Shown here: piece by piece, positions 22,680-33,109 of the stretch
Layout of the letters: every line of letters begins with the position of its first letter
Numbering within the stretch: position 1 is the first letter of the stretch
Origin: Heterocephalus glaber
Taxonomy: Eukaryota > Chordata > Mammalia > Rodentia > Bathyergidae
NCBI RefSeq assembly: GCF_000247695.1
Contig: NW_004624732.1
Span: 24,538,218-24,602,217 of the forward strand
Reading direction: 5' to 3'
Length of the DNA stretch: 64,000 nt
Notes under the pieces: model-generated
The model's input: the letters and a program-made list of their open reading frames with translations, nothing else
Databases searched by the model: none
What the model was told of the DNA's origin: nothing
Program-made: the position numbers and the translations under genes

Positions 22680-22800
22680 AAGTATCAAATGACTTCTCAG
22701 ATCCTCTGATTCTCCCCTATAGAATGCAGATGATAAGGGAATCTGCCTCACAGTCTAAATGAGTTCATAAATAACAGGTTCCCAAGACTGATCTGCACAT
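22680..22800 (+). repeat. MIR fragment
   Basis: 'ctgattctcccctatagaatgcagatgataa' followed by 'tgcctcacagtctaaatgag' follows the MIR core to tail order. Confidence 0.5.
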
Positions 22801-23479
22801 CTTGAGGCCTCGGCATATTTCAGTATTATCATTAGCACTGGGCTCTGTGCCAACCCTGTGACCCACAACACCTCATTCCAGCTCCCAGAAACTTTGCCTC
22901 TGCCTGATCCTAAAGCCTGCGCTCGAAGCCACTGACCTAGCTGCCTCCCTACTGGGGATCTATGCCACACCCAGGTCTGTCATTCACTCTTCCATTTTTT
23001 AGCCTGGTCTTTGCTGTAAAAATGATTGGCTGTCTTCTTTCAAGAGACAATCTTCTGCAGTGGAGGAAAGCACCATTTTCTCATCCACTACACTGACTTG
23101 TGGTGAAGAGACTCAGACTGGCCTAAGCTAATGTGCCAGATGCTGAGCTGGGCTCCATAAAGGTCAGTTTTCTTTTCTTCCCTGTGGAACTGCAGAATCT
23201 CAGAGCTGGTGTAGCTCCTGTGATCAGAGTCCTGTGCAGGACTGGTTGGAAATAAAGGTTCCTGGAGACTGCCCTTGGGTTACTGAATCAGGTTGTCTGA
23301 GGCAGAGCCCTGCAATCTAGGTTTTACTCAAACATCTATATGACCATGGGGCCAGCAAGAGCCAGGCCACTGTGCTTACAGGCCAGGTATTTTACCCACA
23401 GAGGCTGGAGGAGGGGAGTGGGGAGAAGCCACTACCTCTGCTGGATAAAAAAAAAAGCAGTGGTTTCAGGACATGGTGA
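22801..23479. other. No recognised feature
   Basis: About 680 bases without a nameable repeat or exon. A short A-run interrupts it at about 23446. Confidence 0.4.
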
Positions 23480-23690
23480 CAAAGCCCAGCCTTGGAATCA
23501 GACAGCCTGGGCTCAGCCACACACTGGCTGATGACCTTGAGTAACTCATTTCACACCTTGGGGCTGGCTTTCCTTCTCCACCAAATGCAGATAACCCTCG
23601 AAACGTGCAGGGCAGTTGCATACAAGAGTCAAAAGGAAATGATAGATGTCTGGGACAGGGTCAGAGCTCTGTCCACATATTGCCTGTTGG
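23480..23690 (+). repeat. MIR SINE
   Basis: 'cttggaatcagacagcctgggctca', 'cactggctgatgaccttgagtaactcattt' and 'ctccaccaaatgcagataa' give a near full-length MIR order. Confidence 0.75.
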
Positions 23691-23759
23691 CTCTCCCCGT
23701 TTGGCCTAAAAGTAAAAGGTAGACTCTCAGCCCAGGTGCCCTGGCTGGCTGGCAGAAGA

Positions 23760-24060
23760 GGGGTTAACAATGACTGTGTCCACTGAACAATAAGTGGCCA
23801 GTGGTGGAAACGCTGAACTGTAATGATGTGGCTGACAGGGGCTATTTTCGGAGCCCAACCACATGGAGTAATAGGATTGGAGCTGAGGCAAGCGTGACCA
23901 GAGCTGATGTTCTCAGCTACCGAGGCAACTTGGCCAGTTGGCCGTGCCAAACAAAACACTCCTCAACTCCCTCCTCCCCCTGTGTGGGTTTTATCTTGAC
24001 CTTCCTGCAAGCCACCCTTGCCAACAGCAAGAAAAAGATTGCTTTTTGTTTCCTGTGATG
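23760..24060. promoter_or_regulatory. Candidate conserved non-coding element
   Basis: Non-repetitive block with ACAAT (SOX-like) twice near 23767-23792, TAATGATG near 23821, and TTGGCC...TGGCCGTGCCAA at 23930-23950, an NFI-type half-site cluster. It ends with an A/T-rich 'aaaaagattgctttttg'. Moderate support only. Confidence 0.35.
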
Positions 24061-24849
24061 TGTTTCAGTCTCAGGGCTCTCACACCCTCCCTTTGACTAC
24101 AGCTTGATGGCCACTCCACAGTAGGGAAATTGAGGTAGGAGGGGACAAGCACCGGGGATTCTAAGGTCTATCAGTCTCAGGCCCTTACCCCCTCTCTTAC
24201 TTTGCCCATCCTCTCTTAAAATCCCACAGGGGAATGGGGCAGTAGGTAGAACTTGAGAAGCCCAGGAGCTCAGCCTTCCTCTCTTGTCACATTTATCCTT
24301 GTGGTCTTTATCCTTCTACCTATCAGAAACCCATGCTTGGGAGAGAATCCCTTTCTGTCCCTTCTTCCCAGGGATAGTGTCCATCAGCCTCCACACTACT
24401 GTTCTCACAGAAGCTTGCTGGGAAGAGGAAGTTGGGGGCAAGCTCCTGCTATCAAGGCCAATGCCTTCTAGCTGGGCATTAGACCTGCCCTAGAGGAACT
24501 TGGCCACTCACCGAGAAAAGTGGCAAGGGCTCTTCTCCCTTCCTCCAGGGATGCTAGGAGATCCTCGGGGTGGGTGGGAGCCACCTTCATACACTCCTGT
24601 ATTCTACCTGGTGCGCTTAGCAGGATCCCCCAACCTCAGGGCAGATTCACACATTTATCAAAATAATGCATTTAGAATTGTAGGAAGGTACCTACCTGTT
24701 ATTTTGTTTTGTTTTCTTTCCACATGTAAGTGACATTTCTGCTCTCTGCCAGAGGCCCCCAGTGCCTAGGGGAAGACTAGGGCTGTAATTAGACCCAAAG
24801 AGAGAGTGAGCTGGGAGTCAAGTTAGGGGCCCCATCCTCACTTCAAAGC
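24061..24849. other. No recognised feature
   Basis: About 790 bases. Short overlapping frames without family resemblance. Nothing else is visible. Confidence 0.4.
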
Positions 24850-24925
24850 GTTGTTTCTTTGTCTTTGCAATGCTGGGGTTGTAACCAGGCCTCACAAATG
24901 CTATGCAAATGCTTTACCTATACCT
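24850..24925 (-). mobile_element. ID-type SINE, strongly diverged
   Basis: 'ttgcaatgctggggttgtaaccaggcctcacaaatgctatgcaaatgctttac' corresponds to the reverse strand of an ID element with a damaged B box. No clear target-site duplication. Confidence 0.5.
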
Positions 24926-25784
24926 ATAAACCATGCTTTCCAGAAGGAGACTAGGTTTCCTACATTCTATGTGTTACTCTTTATAAATCAAGTGCAGTTC
25001 CCAAAGTCCAAATGTGGGATTACTCTAAACTGGTATAGGGTAGAAAGGACACAGTCTGATAAGTTGAGCGAGCTTCAGCCTCACAGAAGGCCTTCAGGAG
25101 GGAGAAGACATGCTGAGGGTGGTCCTAGGTTCCACTGGTGCCAGGCTGGACCCCAGGAGAAACAGAATCTCAGGGAACGTCAAAGGGAACACCAAGGTGC
25201 CTGCCTCCACTTCTGGAGTTAACCTGCAAAACTGGGATCTGTTTTCAGAGTCAAACTGACAGTGCTGCAGGTTCAGAAAGGACTCAAGGGGCCTGGGCTG
25301 ACACTGTGGGGCTTCTAGGTCCTCATGTGTGGAAGGGGGCCGAAAGAGAGCTGGGCGTGGCTGGCAGAGGTCACAGGTAGACCTGGTGGCAGCAACATTG
25401 GAACAGGTGACCCAGCAGCGTGGCCTAAAACAACGCCTCTTCCTGGCTTAGGTGCAGGAAGGGGCTCCCAGTCACACAAACCCCAAGGTGTGAACACCCT
25501 TTTTAGCAGCATGTGTTGCAAGCATGATGATCCAATGCAACATCCCAAGTTGGCATGTCTTCACAGCAGCCTGGCAAATGGAGAGGGAGGAGAGCCGTCC
25601 TCCTGAGTGCAGAGACAGCCTTGCAGCTGCTTGACCTTTGAAAAGTCGGGTACTCAGCTAGAAGACAGCATGAACTTGAACTAGGAGGTTTCCCACTTGC
25701 CCAGCAAGATGAGGTCAGGTGGGATGTTATTTGTGTGTGTGAGCCTCACACTGGGCATTGTGTACATTCGGAGCTCCTGCTCAG
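24926..25784. other. No recognised feature
   Basis: About 860 bases of moderate GC with no nameable repeat or exon. Confidence 0.4.
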
Positions 25785-26345
25785 GCTCGGGAGGGCCAAA
25801 AGCAGCCCTGCGGACCCGCGGGCTGTGTGGCAATCTCGGCTCAGCTGGGCCCAAGTTTACCCCAAAGCTATTTCCGAGGGGCAGGTTTGCTGAGCAAACG
25901 AAAAGTGCAAACAGGATTGCTTAAACGCTTTGGTCAAACAAAGTTCCTCAGCCCCCACCCCCCCACCTCGTCCGGGCTCTCCTGGAAGCACCTATTGACA
26001 GGCAAACAAAGGACGCGCTAATTTAACCATTCACGGAGGCCCAGTCCCTGGGGACCCTCGCTCCTCCCCCGCGTTCTCCACTGCGGCCACCAGTTAACCT
26101 TGAGGGCATTGCGGCTGAAGAGATCTGCGCCCTGTGGTTCCCTCACCGTCTGTCCTCCTTTCGGGGAAGGCGAATTAATGAGGTGTCCATGTGACCCATC
26201 CGCCTCTTGTTTAATATGCTGTAGAGGTCAGAGTTGCAGAAGAGCACTCCCGTGTCGTCCAGGCTCGTCCAGAGGGGGAAGAAATGGCTGATCCGGGGTT
26301 TTATGTTTCTATTAATACCCGAGCACAAATTCACTATGACTCAGC
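25785..26345. promoter_or_regulatory. CpG-rich block 3 with candidate conserved element
   Basis: The most regulatory-looking block of the window. Motifs: imperfect palindrome TTTGCTGAGCAAA at 25886-25898; ATTGACAG (MEIS/TGIF-like) at 25994-26001 next to CAAACAAAGG; AATTAATGA at 26173-26181 with T-box-like AGGTGT just after; TTTTATG (posterior HOX/CDX-like) at 26299-26305; ATTAATA at 26311-26317. CpG is enriched relative to flanks. There is no coding frame with a known domain. An enhancer or alternative promoter is inferred. Confidence 0.5.
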
Positions 26346-26577
26346 CCAGCCCTGCGCGGGTGCACAGGCGCCCGAATGCTCCCTCCCTCCTGCAGCCCGA
26401 GCTCTGCCCTCAGGGGTCGCCTGCTAAGCCAGTGACCAGAAGGCAAGTGCCTGCCCTGCCCACTGAGGCAAGACCGGACACCAGGCTCCCAAAGCATTTT
26501 AATAAGCATCCTGGTCATGCTGCTGCTGAAAAGTAGAGTTTAGGAACCACCAGTCACGTTAGGTACTGAGCATCAGT

Positions 26578-26603
26578 TTTTTGTTTGTTTGTTTGTTTGT
26601 TTG
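26578..26603. repeat. (TTTG)n microsatellite
   Basis: About six consecutive TTTG units. Confidence 0.95.
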
Positions 26604-26654
26604 GTGGACCTAAAGAAAGAATAGCCACTGCATAGGTAAAACAAGGCATGGCCC

Positions 26655-26800
26655 AGCCTGCCAGTCTTGCTAAGTTGGGCCTGAGACCACCTCCAACCTT
26701 TACTAGCTGCCTAACTTCCAGCCAAGCCTCCAGTCTCCTTTCCTCACTTACGGAGTGGGTTTGGGGGCAGGCTTAACATAACAATACACATTAAAACCTT
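26655..26800 (+). repeat. MIR SINE fragment
   Basis: 'tttactagctgcctaacttccagccaagcc' followed by 'tcctttcctcacttacggagtggg' follows MIR order. Confidence 0.5.
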
Positions 26801-26852
26801 GCTGAGTGCGTAACCCAAGAGTGTGGGGTAAGAGAGGTAAAAGCAAACAGCT

Positions 26853-26990
26853 CAGTGGAGGTGTAATTCATGTACAATAAAATGCACCCTTTGCAGTGTA
26901 CAACTGAACAATTGCAGTGTATTTTTATGACATGCAGTTTTATCAGTCATGATAGCATTGGTATAAATTCCCTTCTTTCTGTCTCTAAGT
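26853..26990 (+). repeat. Old LINE-1 3' UTR fragment
   Basis: 'gaggtgtaattcatgtacaataaaatgcacc' followed by 'agtgtacaactgaacaattgcagtgtatttt' is a well-known L1M 3' UTR passage. Confidence 0.75.
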
Positions 26991-27393
26991 TTTCGTAGGT
27001 GAGACCCACAGGAGCCAGGCCCCTAGCCCACTAAGGTTTGAACACTCTTTTTAGAAGGAAAGCCAATTGACTTCCACTGCTGGGTCTCTCCTCTGGCTTC
27101 GTTTCTCCTATGGGGACCTGGTTACCTGACCCTCTCTACAGTGGTAGTGGCACAGCAGGAGCCTCTGCGAGTCACCAGGCCAGAGCAAGTGTCTGCACTC
27201 ACCCTGAGAGAGTAGGAGGGCTCTTGGGTTAAATGGATGGTGGCAGGGACAGGAGCACAGGACTCCCTCCATGGCCAGCTCTCCAGCCATCTGACCCTCA
27301 CTCTGACGCTGAAGAGGAAGCACAGAGTGTCCTGTGCCTTCACTGTGGCTTCTTCATGTGGCATGTTGGTTACTTAGGTGGGTCCCATGAGGA

Positions 27394-27394
<1 letters not shown>
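26991..27394. other. No recognised feature
   Basis: About 400 bases. Frames on both strands overlap without recognisable content. Confidence 0.4.
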
Positions 27395-27433
<39 letters not shown>

Positions 27434-27435
27434 TG
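27395..27435. repeat. (GT)n microsatellite
   Basis: About 17 GT units ending in GCGCTGTGTATG. It explains the valine/cysteine run in the frame at 27233-27715. Confidence 0.95.
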
Positions 27436-27716
27436 TGTATGCATGGCCTGGATGTGTAACACTTATAGGAGAGTGATTTACAGTGTTCATTCATATGCCC
27501 AAATGTGTAAGCTTATGCACGTGGGCATACAAGGGTATGCATGTAAGAGAAGTCTGTTTATAGAAATTCTTCAAAGATGTCAGGTCACTATTGTCGTGAG
27601 ACTAGTATTCAGGAATGCAAATTGCCAATGGGACCCAATTGTGTCAAGGGAACTGGCAGCTCCTGTCTATGGGGCTGCCCTGTATCTTCGACTCCCCACT
27701 CCTCATGAACATTAAT

Positions 27717-27880
27717 AAACCTATTGAGTGTTGACCAGGTACCATCTTGATCAGGGCTTTGTTTCTCTATCTCATTTAATCCTAGCAACAAACTTGGGAT
27801 GCATTATTATCCTCATTTTCCCAATGAAGCATCCACAGCTCAGAGGTTAAAAATTTGAAGGAGCAGAACTAGATCCAACT
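27717..27880 (-). repeat. MIR SINE
   Basis: 'tctatctcatttaatcctagcaacaa', 'attattatcctcattttcccaatgaag' and 'cagctcagaggttaaaaatttg' give the MIR antisense order. Confidence 0.75.
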
Positions 27881-28869
27881 GGTTCCAGAGCCTTTGCATT
27901 GTGTTGTTCCCTGGCACCTGGCGACAATGATTGCAAACACACACAGAGTCTTACACTTTGTACATTTTGTCACACAGACCCATTTCTCATGGGTTGCTGC
28001 TCTCATCTGTGAAGACATCAAGAATGTGCTCTTCGCTGGGAGTCCTCTCACTGAAGGAGGAGCAGGGCTGGGCTTGAGTGCCAGTGCTCACCTTTGGAAA
28101 TATGTCTGGAAGGGTGAGCAGGCAATGGGTATTGGGGGTCTGGTGGAGCATTCTGAGTGGATTGACTGCTTCTATCCATAAGACAAGTGAAGCCCCGGCT
28201 TTGAGTCGCCCAACCTGGCTCTGAATCCACATGTGGGTGCCAGAGTGGGCAGTTTCCCCTTGCCTGCTCTCCATCACCCCTTGAGAGACTTCACCAGGCC
28301 CTGTCATACCTCTGCCTTGCAGATTGGAGCAGCCACAGGAGAGAGGGCCAGGAGGGAGACCCAAGGAAAATAAACAGCTGTGCTTTGTGCTGTTGAACCA
28401 CAGGGCCATTTCCAGACCCTAAACCTTTCTCTCCTCTACTGGCCAAATTAATTAGCCCTGGATATAGTGGCAGCCACCAGCCAGCTTCCACAGCCCCTTC
28501 AGAGGGTGGTAGGTCCTTACAGGCAAACATCAGGGTGTGGTGGGCCTGGTACTCAGACACCCATGGGCATGGTCAGAATGGGCCAGATCAGGGGTTGGGG
28601 GCTCTTGCCACTCTCTCTTCGAATCCGCCTAACTTCTCAGGTACCAGGTGGCTTTCTGCCAGCTTTAGAAGCAGAACAGAGTACTGCTTGGTTCTTGCAG
28701 CCTCTCTGTGTTCTGCTGCAGGAGATAGAGGTGGAGAGGGGCTGTGCTTTCCACTGCCCACCTATAGGGTCTCTCTTAAAAGGAGACAAGAGAGGCATCT
28801 CCATGGCCACCATGCCACCATGAGACCCTAGGCATGTGATGCATGGCTCTGGGCTCAGCCCAATCCTCC
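27881..28869. other. No recognised gene
   Basis: About 1 kb. Frames at 27987-28409 minus and 28467-28831 plus have no family resemblance. A homeodomain-like AAATTAATTAG lies at 28445-28455. Confidence 0.4.
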
Positions 28870-28963
28870 TGAGTCTTTAAAAGATAATTAAATTAGAATG
28901 AGGACATTAGCATGGGCCCTGATCCAGTATGACCTGGGTCTTCCTAAGAAGAAAAAATCTGGA

Positions 28964-29145
28964 TCCCAGAACTCTGGAAAGCTGAGGATTATAAGTTCAA
29001 GCTCTGCTTGGGCAACTCAGTGACTTAGCAAGACCCAGTCTCATAATTTAAAAAAATACAAAAGGGGCTGGGGATGTAGCCCAGTGTGAAGGCCCGGGGT
29101 TCAATACCCAATACCACAAAGAAAAAAAAAGAGAGAGAGAGAGAG
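28964..29145 (+). mobile_element. Composite SINE (A-rich left arm plus ID-like right arm)
   Basis: Left arm 'gcaactcagtgacttagcaagacccagtctc' and A-rich linker, then 'ggggctggggatgtagcccagtg' and 'ggggttcaatacccaataccac', ending in an A/GA tail. Flanks carry AATCTGGA at about 28956-28963 and 29146-29153, a probable target-site duplication in the MLT1 LTR. The arrangement is one I associate with squirrels. Confidence 0.8.
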
Positions 29146-29337
29146 AATCTGGACAGAGACACACCAGAAGGAAGACTATGTGAAGATGTCTACAGGAGAA
29201 GGCACCATGTAGGAACCAAGGAGAGAGGCCCTGGGCAAATCTTTCCCTCATGGATCTCAGAGGAAACTCACCCTGCTGATACTTTGATCTTGGGTTTCTT
29301 TCCTCCAGAACTGTGAGACAATAAATTTCTGTTGTTG

Positions 29338-29475
29338 AAGCTCCGCATAGTAGCAAATGCCTAAAGTCCTGACTCTCAGGAGGCTGAGGTCAGAGGATCA
29401 CTTGACCCTAGGAGTTCAAGACCAGCCTGAGCAACATAGTGAAACCTTACCTAAAAACCCAATCCAAAGCCAAAC
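29338..29475 (+). mobile_element. 7SL-derived (B1/Alu-like) SINE
   Basis: 'ctcaggaggctgaggtcagaggatcacttga' followed by 'ggagttcaagaccagcctgagcaacatagtgaaacc' is the B1/Alu monomer. Flanking TTTCTGTTGTT(G/T)A copies at about 29326 and 29477 are a target-site duplication in the host LTR. Confidence 0.9.
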
Positions 29476-29540
29476 CTTTCTGTTGTTTATGCTTCCCAGT
29501 CTGTCTTACTTTGTTATAGCAGCCTGAGCTGACTAATATC

Positions 29541-29944
29541 TGTGGTTAAAAAAAAAAAGAATTGGGAGTACTTTCAAGTGCAAGTAACATATCTGATGAA
29601 GAGTGACTCACTAGTGTCACAGAGACACTTTAATTCTCTCCTGTGACAAGGAGTGAGGAGACAGACAACTCTACGGTGCCCTTGAAGACCCCAGCTCACC
29701 CCAGGTCTGCACTCTGCTTTCTGAATTGGGACTTCAGTCTCTGAGTTTCTGTAAAGGGGGCGCCAAGAGGGCAGGTTGAGAAGGAGCCAGCTCTGGGCAG
29801 AACCAGAGAGTGACTGGCTATCCTTGCTGTGGGGCCCAGAACTATGTGCCCTTGGGCTGGGGTTGGATGACTGTTGGCCGCCGACTTTGACTCCCAGCCC
29901 TAGGCCACCTGGTCCAGTGTCTGCCTTTAGGCAGAGCCAGGCGT
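29541..29944. other. No recognised feature
   Basis: About 400 bases. The frame at 29574-29966 minus has no recognisable domain. Confidence 0.4.
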
Positions 29945-30130
29945 CCATCCAGCATAGACAGCTCATTATATTTGACTATTTTTCATTCCTGGCAACATCA
30001 TTAGAAGGATATGCAAATTATAAAATCAACTCAATTTGTTTCACAGAACAAAGAACGACATTTAATCAGCACAATAAATACTTACATGTGGCCATTTGCT
30101 GCATAAAACGACAGTTAATGAAGAATTAGT
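29945..30130. promoter_or_regulatory. Candidate conserved non-coding element (POU/SOX motifs)
   Basis: AT-rich, non-repetitive. Perfect octamer ATGCAAAT at 30011-30018; SOX-type AACAAAG at 30047-30053; TTTAATCA near 30061; CATAAAA near 30102; TTAATGA at 30115-30121. It is enclosed on both sides by dense transposon relics, so its repeat-free state is notable. Enhancer function is inferred. Confidence 0.5.
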
Positions 30131-30235
30131 AGAAGGAAAAGTTTGAAGGGCAGAGAAATAGACAAAAGAGCTGAGAGAGACCTTAGTTGTGATGAAGTGA
30201 ATAAAGAGCCAAAGGGACCAGGGGCCTGAGGCTGC

Positions 30236-30350
30236 TCATTCATTCATTCATTCATTCAATAGCTACTTATTGATAGCTCACTAGGTTCCAGATATTAGGC
30301 ATTGAAAACAGATGGATCAAAACAGATACTATTTCTGTCTTATGAGAATT
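30236..30350 (-). repeat. (CATT)n plus L2 3' end
   Basis: Five CATT units grade into 'caatagctacttattgatagctcactaggttccagatattaggcattg', the reverse complement of the L2 terminus. Confidence 0.7.
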
Positions 30351-30377
30351 ATACAACCCTGGGAGGAGGAAGTTGTT

Positions 30378-30778
30378 ATGGTTTATATCTAGATGTACCC
30401 CAAAGCCTCATGTCCTCATGGGGCTTTTGGGAATGACTGGATCATGGGTGTGTGATACCAGTTTGTGGCTGTAGATTAGTCCACTAATTGGTTTTGCACA
30501 GTTCTGGGTGTGGGTGAAGGACTTATTGAAGAAGGAAGACCCACCCTGCATGTGGGTGGAACCAACCAATAGGCTTGTAGCCTAGATGGAATAAAAAGGG
30601 AAAGAAGAATCAAGTCTCACTGCTTCCTGCCTGCCATGCCATGAACTCTTGCCCCTCTGCCATGCCACCCTACTGTGGAGTCTGCCAACTACAGGCTGTC
30701 AGCTAAACTAAATCTTTTCTCCTTTAACTTGTGGGAGTTGGATATTTTGTCCCAGCAATGAGAAAGTAACTAAGAAGT
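30378..30778 (+). mobile_element. ERVL-MaLR-like solo LTR
   Basis: 'ttatggtttatatctagatgtaccccaaagcc' start, 'agacccaccctgcatgtgggtgg' and 'atggaataaaaaggg' in the middle, 'taaactaaatcttttctcctttaa' polyadenylation zone and 'gagaaagtaactaag' end. Plus orientation. Confidence 0.8.
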
Positions 30779-30844
30779 CATTCATCAAATAACTCTATGA
30801 ATATCTGTGTCATTACAGATGATAATATGTTCTATAAAGAGGGA

Positions 30845-31166
30845 GTGTTAGTCAGCTTTCTGCCACTGTAACAAAGTATCCAAGGTTATAAAGAGGAAAA
30901 GTCTATGTTGGCTCACAGGTTTGGAGATTCCAGTCCCTGATCAGTTAGCCTATTGCTTAGGGCCTGTGGTGAGGTAGCATGTCATGGTGGGAGCCAAGGA
31001 ACAAACAAAGTGAGAAGTGACTTGGGTCCTAAAATCTCTTTTGAAGGCACATCCCCAATGACCTAAAGACCTCTCATAAAGTCCTACTCTTAAAGTTTCC
31101 ACCACTTCCTAATAGTTCTGTCATGGAAGCCAAGCTTTAAGGGATATTCCAGATCTAAACCATAGC
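30845..31166 (-). mobile_element. ERVL-MaLR solo LTR (rodent type)
   Basis: Begins 'gttagtcagctttctgccactgtaacaaa', has 'ttggctcacaggtttggagattccagtccctg', 'gggcctgtggtgaggtagcatgtcatgg', and ends at 'gatctaaaccatagca'. The same layout as the copies at 14594, 32396 and 43213. Confidence 0.85.
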
Positions 31167-31167
31167 A

Positions 31168-31594
31168 GGCATAGAGGGCTCTGCCTGGTCAGGAGAAGGA
31201 GAAAGTCTTCCATAAGGAAGGGATGAGATCATTAGGATTAATAAACACCAACAGGGCAGAAGTTGGAATGGTGGGTGGGTATGGTCCACATGGGAGCAGC
31301 CTATGCAAAAGTCCTGAGGTGGGGGCCTCAAGGTGCTGAGTGAGACCATAGAGATGGAGAACACAGTGGGAGGGCACAACTAGAGAGGTACCCAGGGCCA
31401 GATCAAGCAGGGTCATACTGTGGTACGGTAGGGAGCTTGGGTCTGTATGCTGTTATAGCTGTAAGATCTATGTTTTAAGATTATTCTGGCTTCTGCGGAG
31501 AAATGGATGTAGGGGCCAAATGGAGGCCAGAAGGCTAATTACAAGGTCTTTGAGATTGAGCAGGCAAAAAGCAATGATGGCTTGGACTCAGACC
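31168..31594. repeat. Ancient interspersed repeat (same unit as 14930-15445)
   Basis: 'tatgcaaaagtcctgaggtgggggcc', 'agatcaagcagggtcatactgtgg', 'tgttttaagattattctggcttctg' and 'aagcaatgatggcttggactca' appear in the order of the downstream half of that unit. Confidence 0.65.
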
Positions 31595-31596
31595 AT

Positions 31597-31808
31597 TTTC
31601 TCAGTCTTGGCACTGTGGACACACTGGGTACTTCTTTGTTGTGGGGGTCATTTTACACATTGTAGGATGCTTAGCAGCATCCCTGTCTTCTTCTACCCAC
31701 TGGATGCCACTAGAATCCCCTGAAATTATGAAAACTAAAAATGTCTTCAAATATTACCAAATGTCTCCTGGGGAAGGGGCAAAATTGGCCCCTGTTGAGA
31801 ACCACAGA
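31597..31808 (-). mobile_element. MER20-type hAT-Charlie transposon relic
   Basis: Near full-length: 'ctcagtcttggcactgtggaca', 'attctttgttgtgggggtc'-like text, 'cattgtaggatgcttagcagcatccctg', 'cactggatgcca', 'tcttcaaatattaccaaatgtctcctgggg' and terminal 'gttgagaaccac'. These are MER20 landmarks in reverse order. Non-autonomous. Confidence 0.85.
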
Positions 31809-32395
31809 CTAGGAGGGTGAGGGTGGAATTGGAGGGAAGTGGGTGGAGAGAAGGATGAGCGCCAGGTGACTAGGACTTGGCAATGGAACATGAAAGGTAT
31901 GGGATAAGAAGTGTCAAGGGTGACTCTGTGCCACAGAGCAGGTGTTGGTGCCACCCACTGACATGAGGAGCAGTGGAGCAGAGCCTAGTCTGGAGGGCAC
32001 AGGGAGTGGAAGTTTGCTGTGTTCTATTGTGAACTGGTGGTGAACAGAGATGTCATTTTCTCTTACTTGGTCTTAGTTTTCTCACCTCATAAGACAATGT
32101 GCTTGATGGAGGACAGCAGAAATATAAAGATGCCACCCTTCTTCCTGCACCTGAGGCTGACATAACTAAAGGATTGTGGTTTGCAGAACTGGATGCCTCC
32201 CCAGAACTCTGCAACAAATACCAGTGGCAGTATGATATGGAAGAGAAAATGTATTTGCCATCCCTAGACTTGAAATATATGGCAGTCTCTTCTAACTTGC
32301 CACAGTGTTGACTTCTTCTTCATGAGGATCAAAGCATGTCTGATGAATGCTGGCCACTGCGATGGGGGCACAAGACACCCAATCAGGTCAAATTC
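31809..32395. other. No recognised feature
   Basis: About 590 bases. The 70-residue frame at 32099-32311 has a protein-like look but no known family, no flanking splice sites that I can defend, and transposons on both sides. Confidence 0.4.
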
Positions 32396-32852
32396 TTATT
32401 GTGCTGTGTGAGTCAGCTTTCCATCACTGTGACAAAATGCCTGAGAATGACAACTTAAAGGAGGAAAGATTCATTTCAGTCCATGGTATTAGAGTTTCAG
32501 TCCATGGTCAGCTAACTCCATGGCTTTAGGTCTGTGGTGAGGCAGAAATATCATGGCGGAATGGTGTGGTGGGGGAAAACTGCTCACCTCATGGCAGCCA
32601 GGAAGAAGAGAGAGAGGAAAGAGCCTGAGAGGAAGGGACAAAATATACCCTTCAAAGGCATGTTCGCAGTGACCTCCTTCATCCAATTAGGCCCTCCCTC
32701 CTAATAAGCCTTTCAATCAATGGATTAAACCTGTATGAAGTTATAGCCCTTGCAATCCAATCTCTTTCCCAAAGCCCATCAGCTGGCAACCAAGCCTTCA
32801 ACACAATGAGTCTTTTGGGGGACATTTTGGGTTCCAACTATAACACACATCA
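32396..32852 (-). mobile_element. ERVL-MaLR solo LTR (rodent type), near full length
   Basis: 'gtcagctttccatcactgtgacaaaatgcctgag' start, 'tcagtccatggtcagctaactccatggctttagg', 'ggcagccaggaagaagagag', 'ggccctccctcctaataagcctttc' and terminal 'gacattttgggttccaactataaca'. The longest copy of this LTR group in the window. Confidence 0.85.
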
Positions 32853-33109
32853 TCCATCCCTGGAGAGAGTACTCCCTTCATGCCAGTTATTTCAAATACT
32901 CAAGAGGCTTTGGAAGTCACTCTTGCCAGAGTCCGGTGGCTGGGGAATGACCCTGCTTTTCAGAGCCTTTGCTGCTATCTTTCTTTTCTTGCTAGCCCTG
33001 TCCCTGAAATTGTCTGTCTGCCTCAGTCTCTATATGACCCAAATCCTTCTTCACCTCATCCATGCGCTCCGACACTTCTCAGTCAGCTCCTAATGCAGTG
33101 TGGAAATAG
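32853..33109. other. No recognised feature, perhaps L2-derived
   Basis: Pyrimidine-rich text with 'cccaaatccttcttcacctcatcc' is reminiscent of L2 but too diverged to assign. Confidence 0.35.

Larger units (their letters stand above)
28870..29540 (+). mobile_element. MLT1-type LTR interrupted by two SINEs
   Basis: Three pieces join into one LTR: 28870-28963 (includes 'gggccctgatccagtatgacc'), 29146-29337 (includes 'agaacccaa'-like text, 'gggtttctttcctccagaactgtgag' and 'aataaatttctgttgtt') and 29476-29540 (ends 'ctttgttatagcagcctgagctgactaat'). The gaps between pieces are exactly the two SINE insertions described separately. Confidence 0.85.

Noticed and set aside
24850..24925. A tRNA gene from the tRNA-like boxes, here and in the other ID elements
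   Set aside because: The boxes belong to tRNA-derived SINEs with A-rich tails and target-site duplications, and no cloverleaf is maintained.
32099..32311. A 70-codon frame with protein-like composition
   Set aside because: No recognised family, flanked by transposons, no splice evidence that I can defend.
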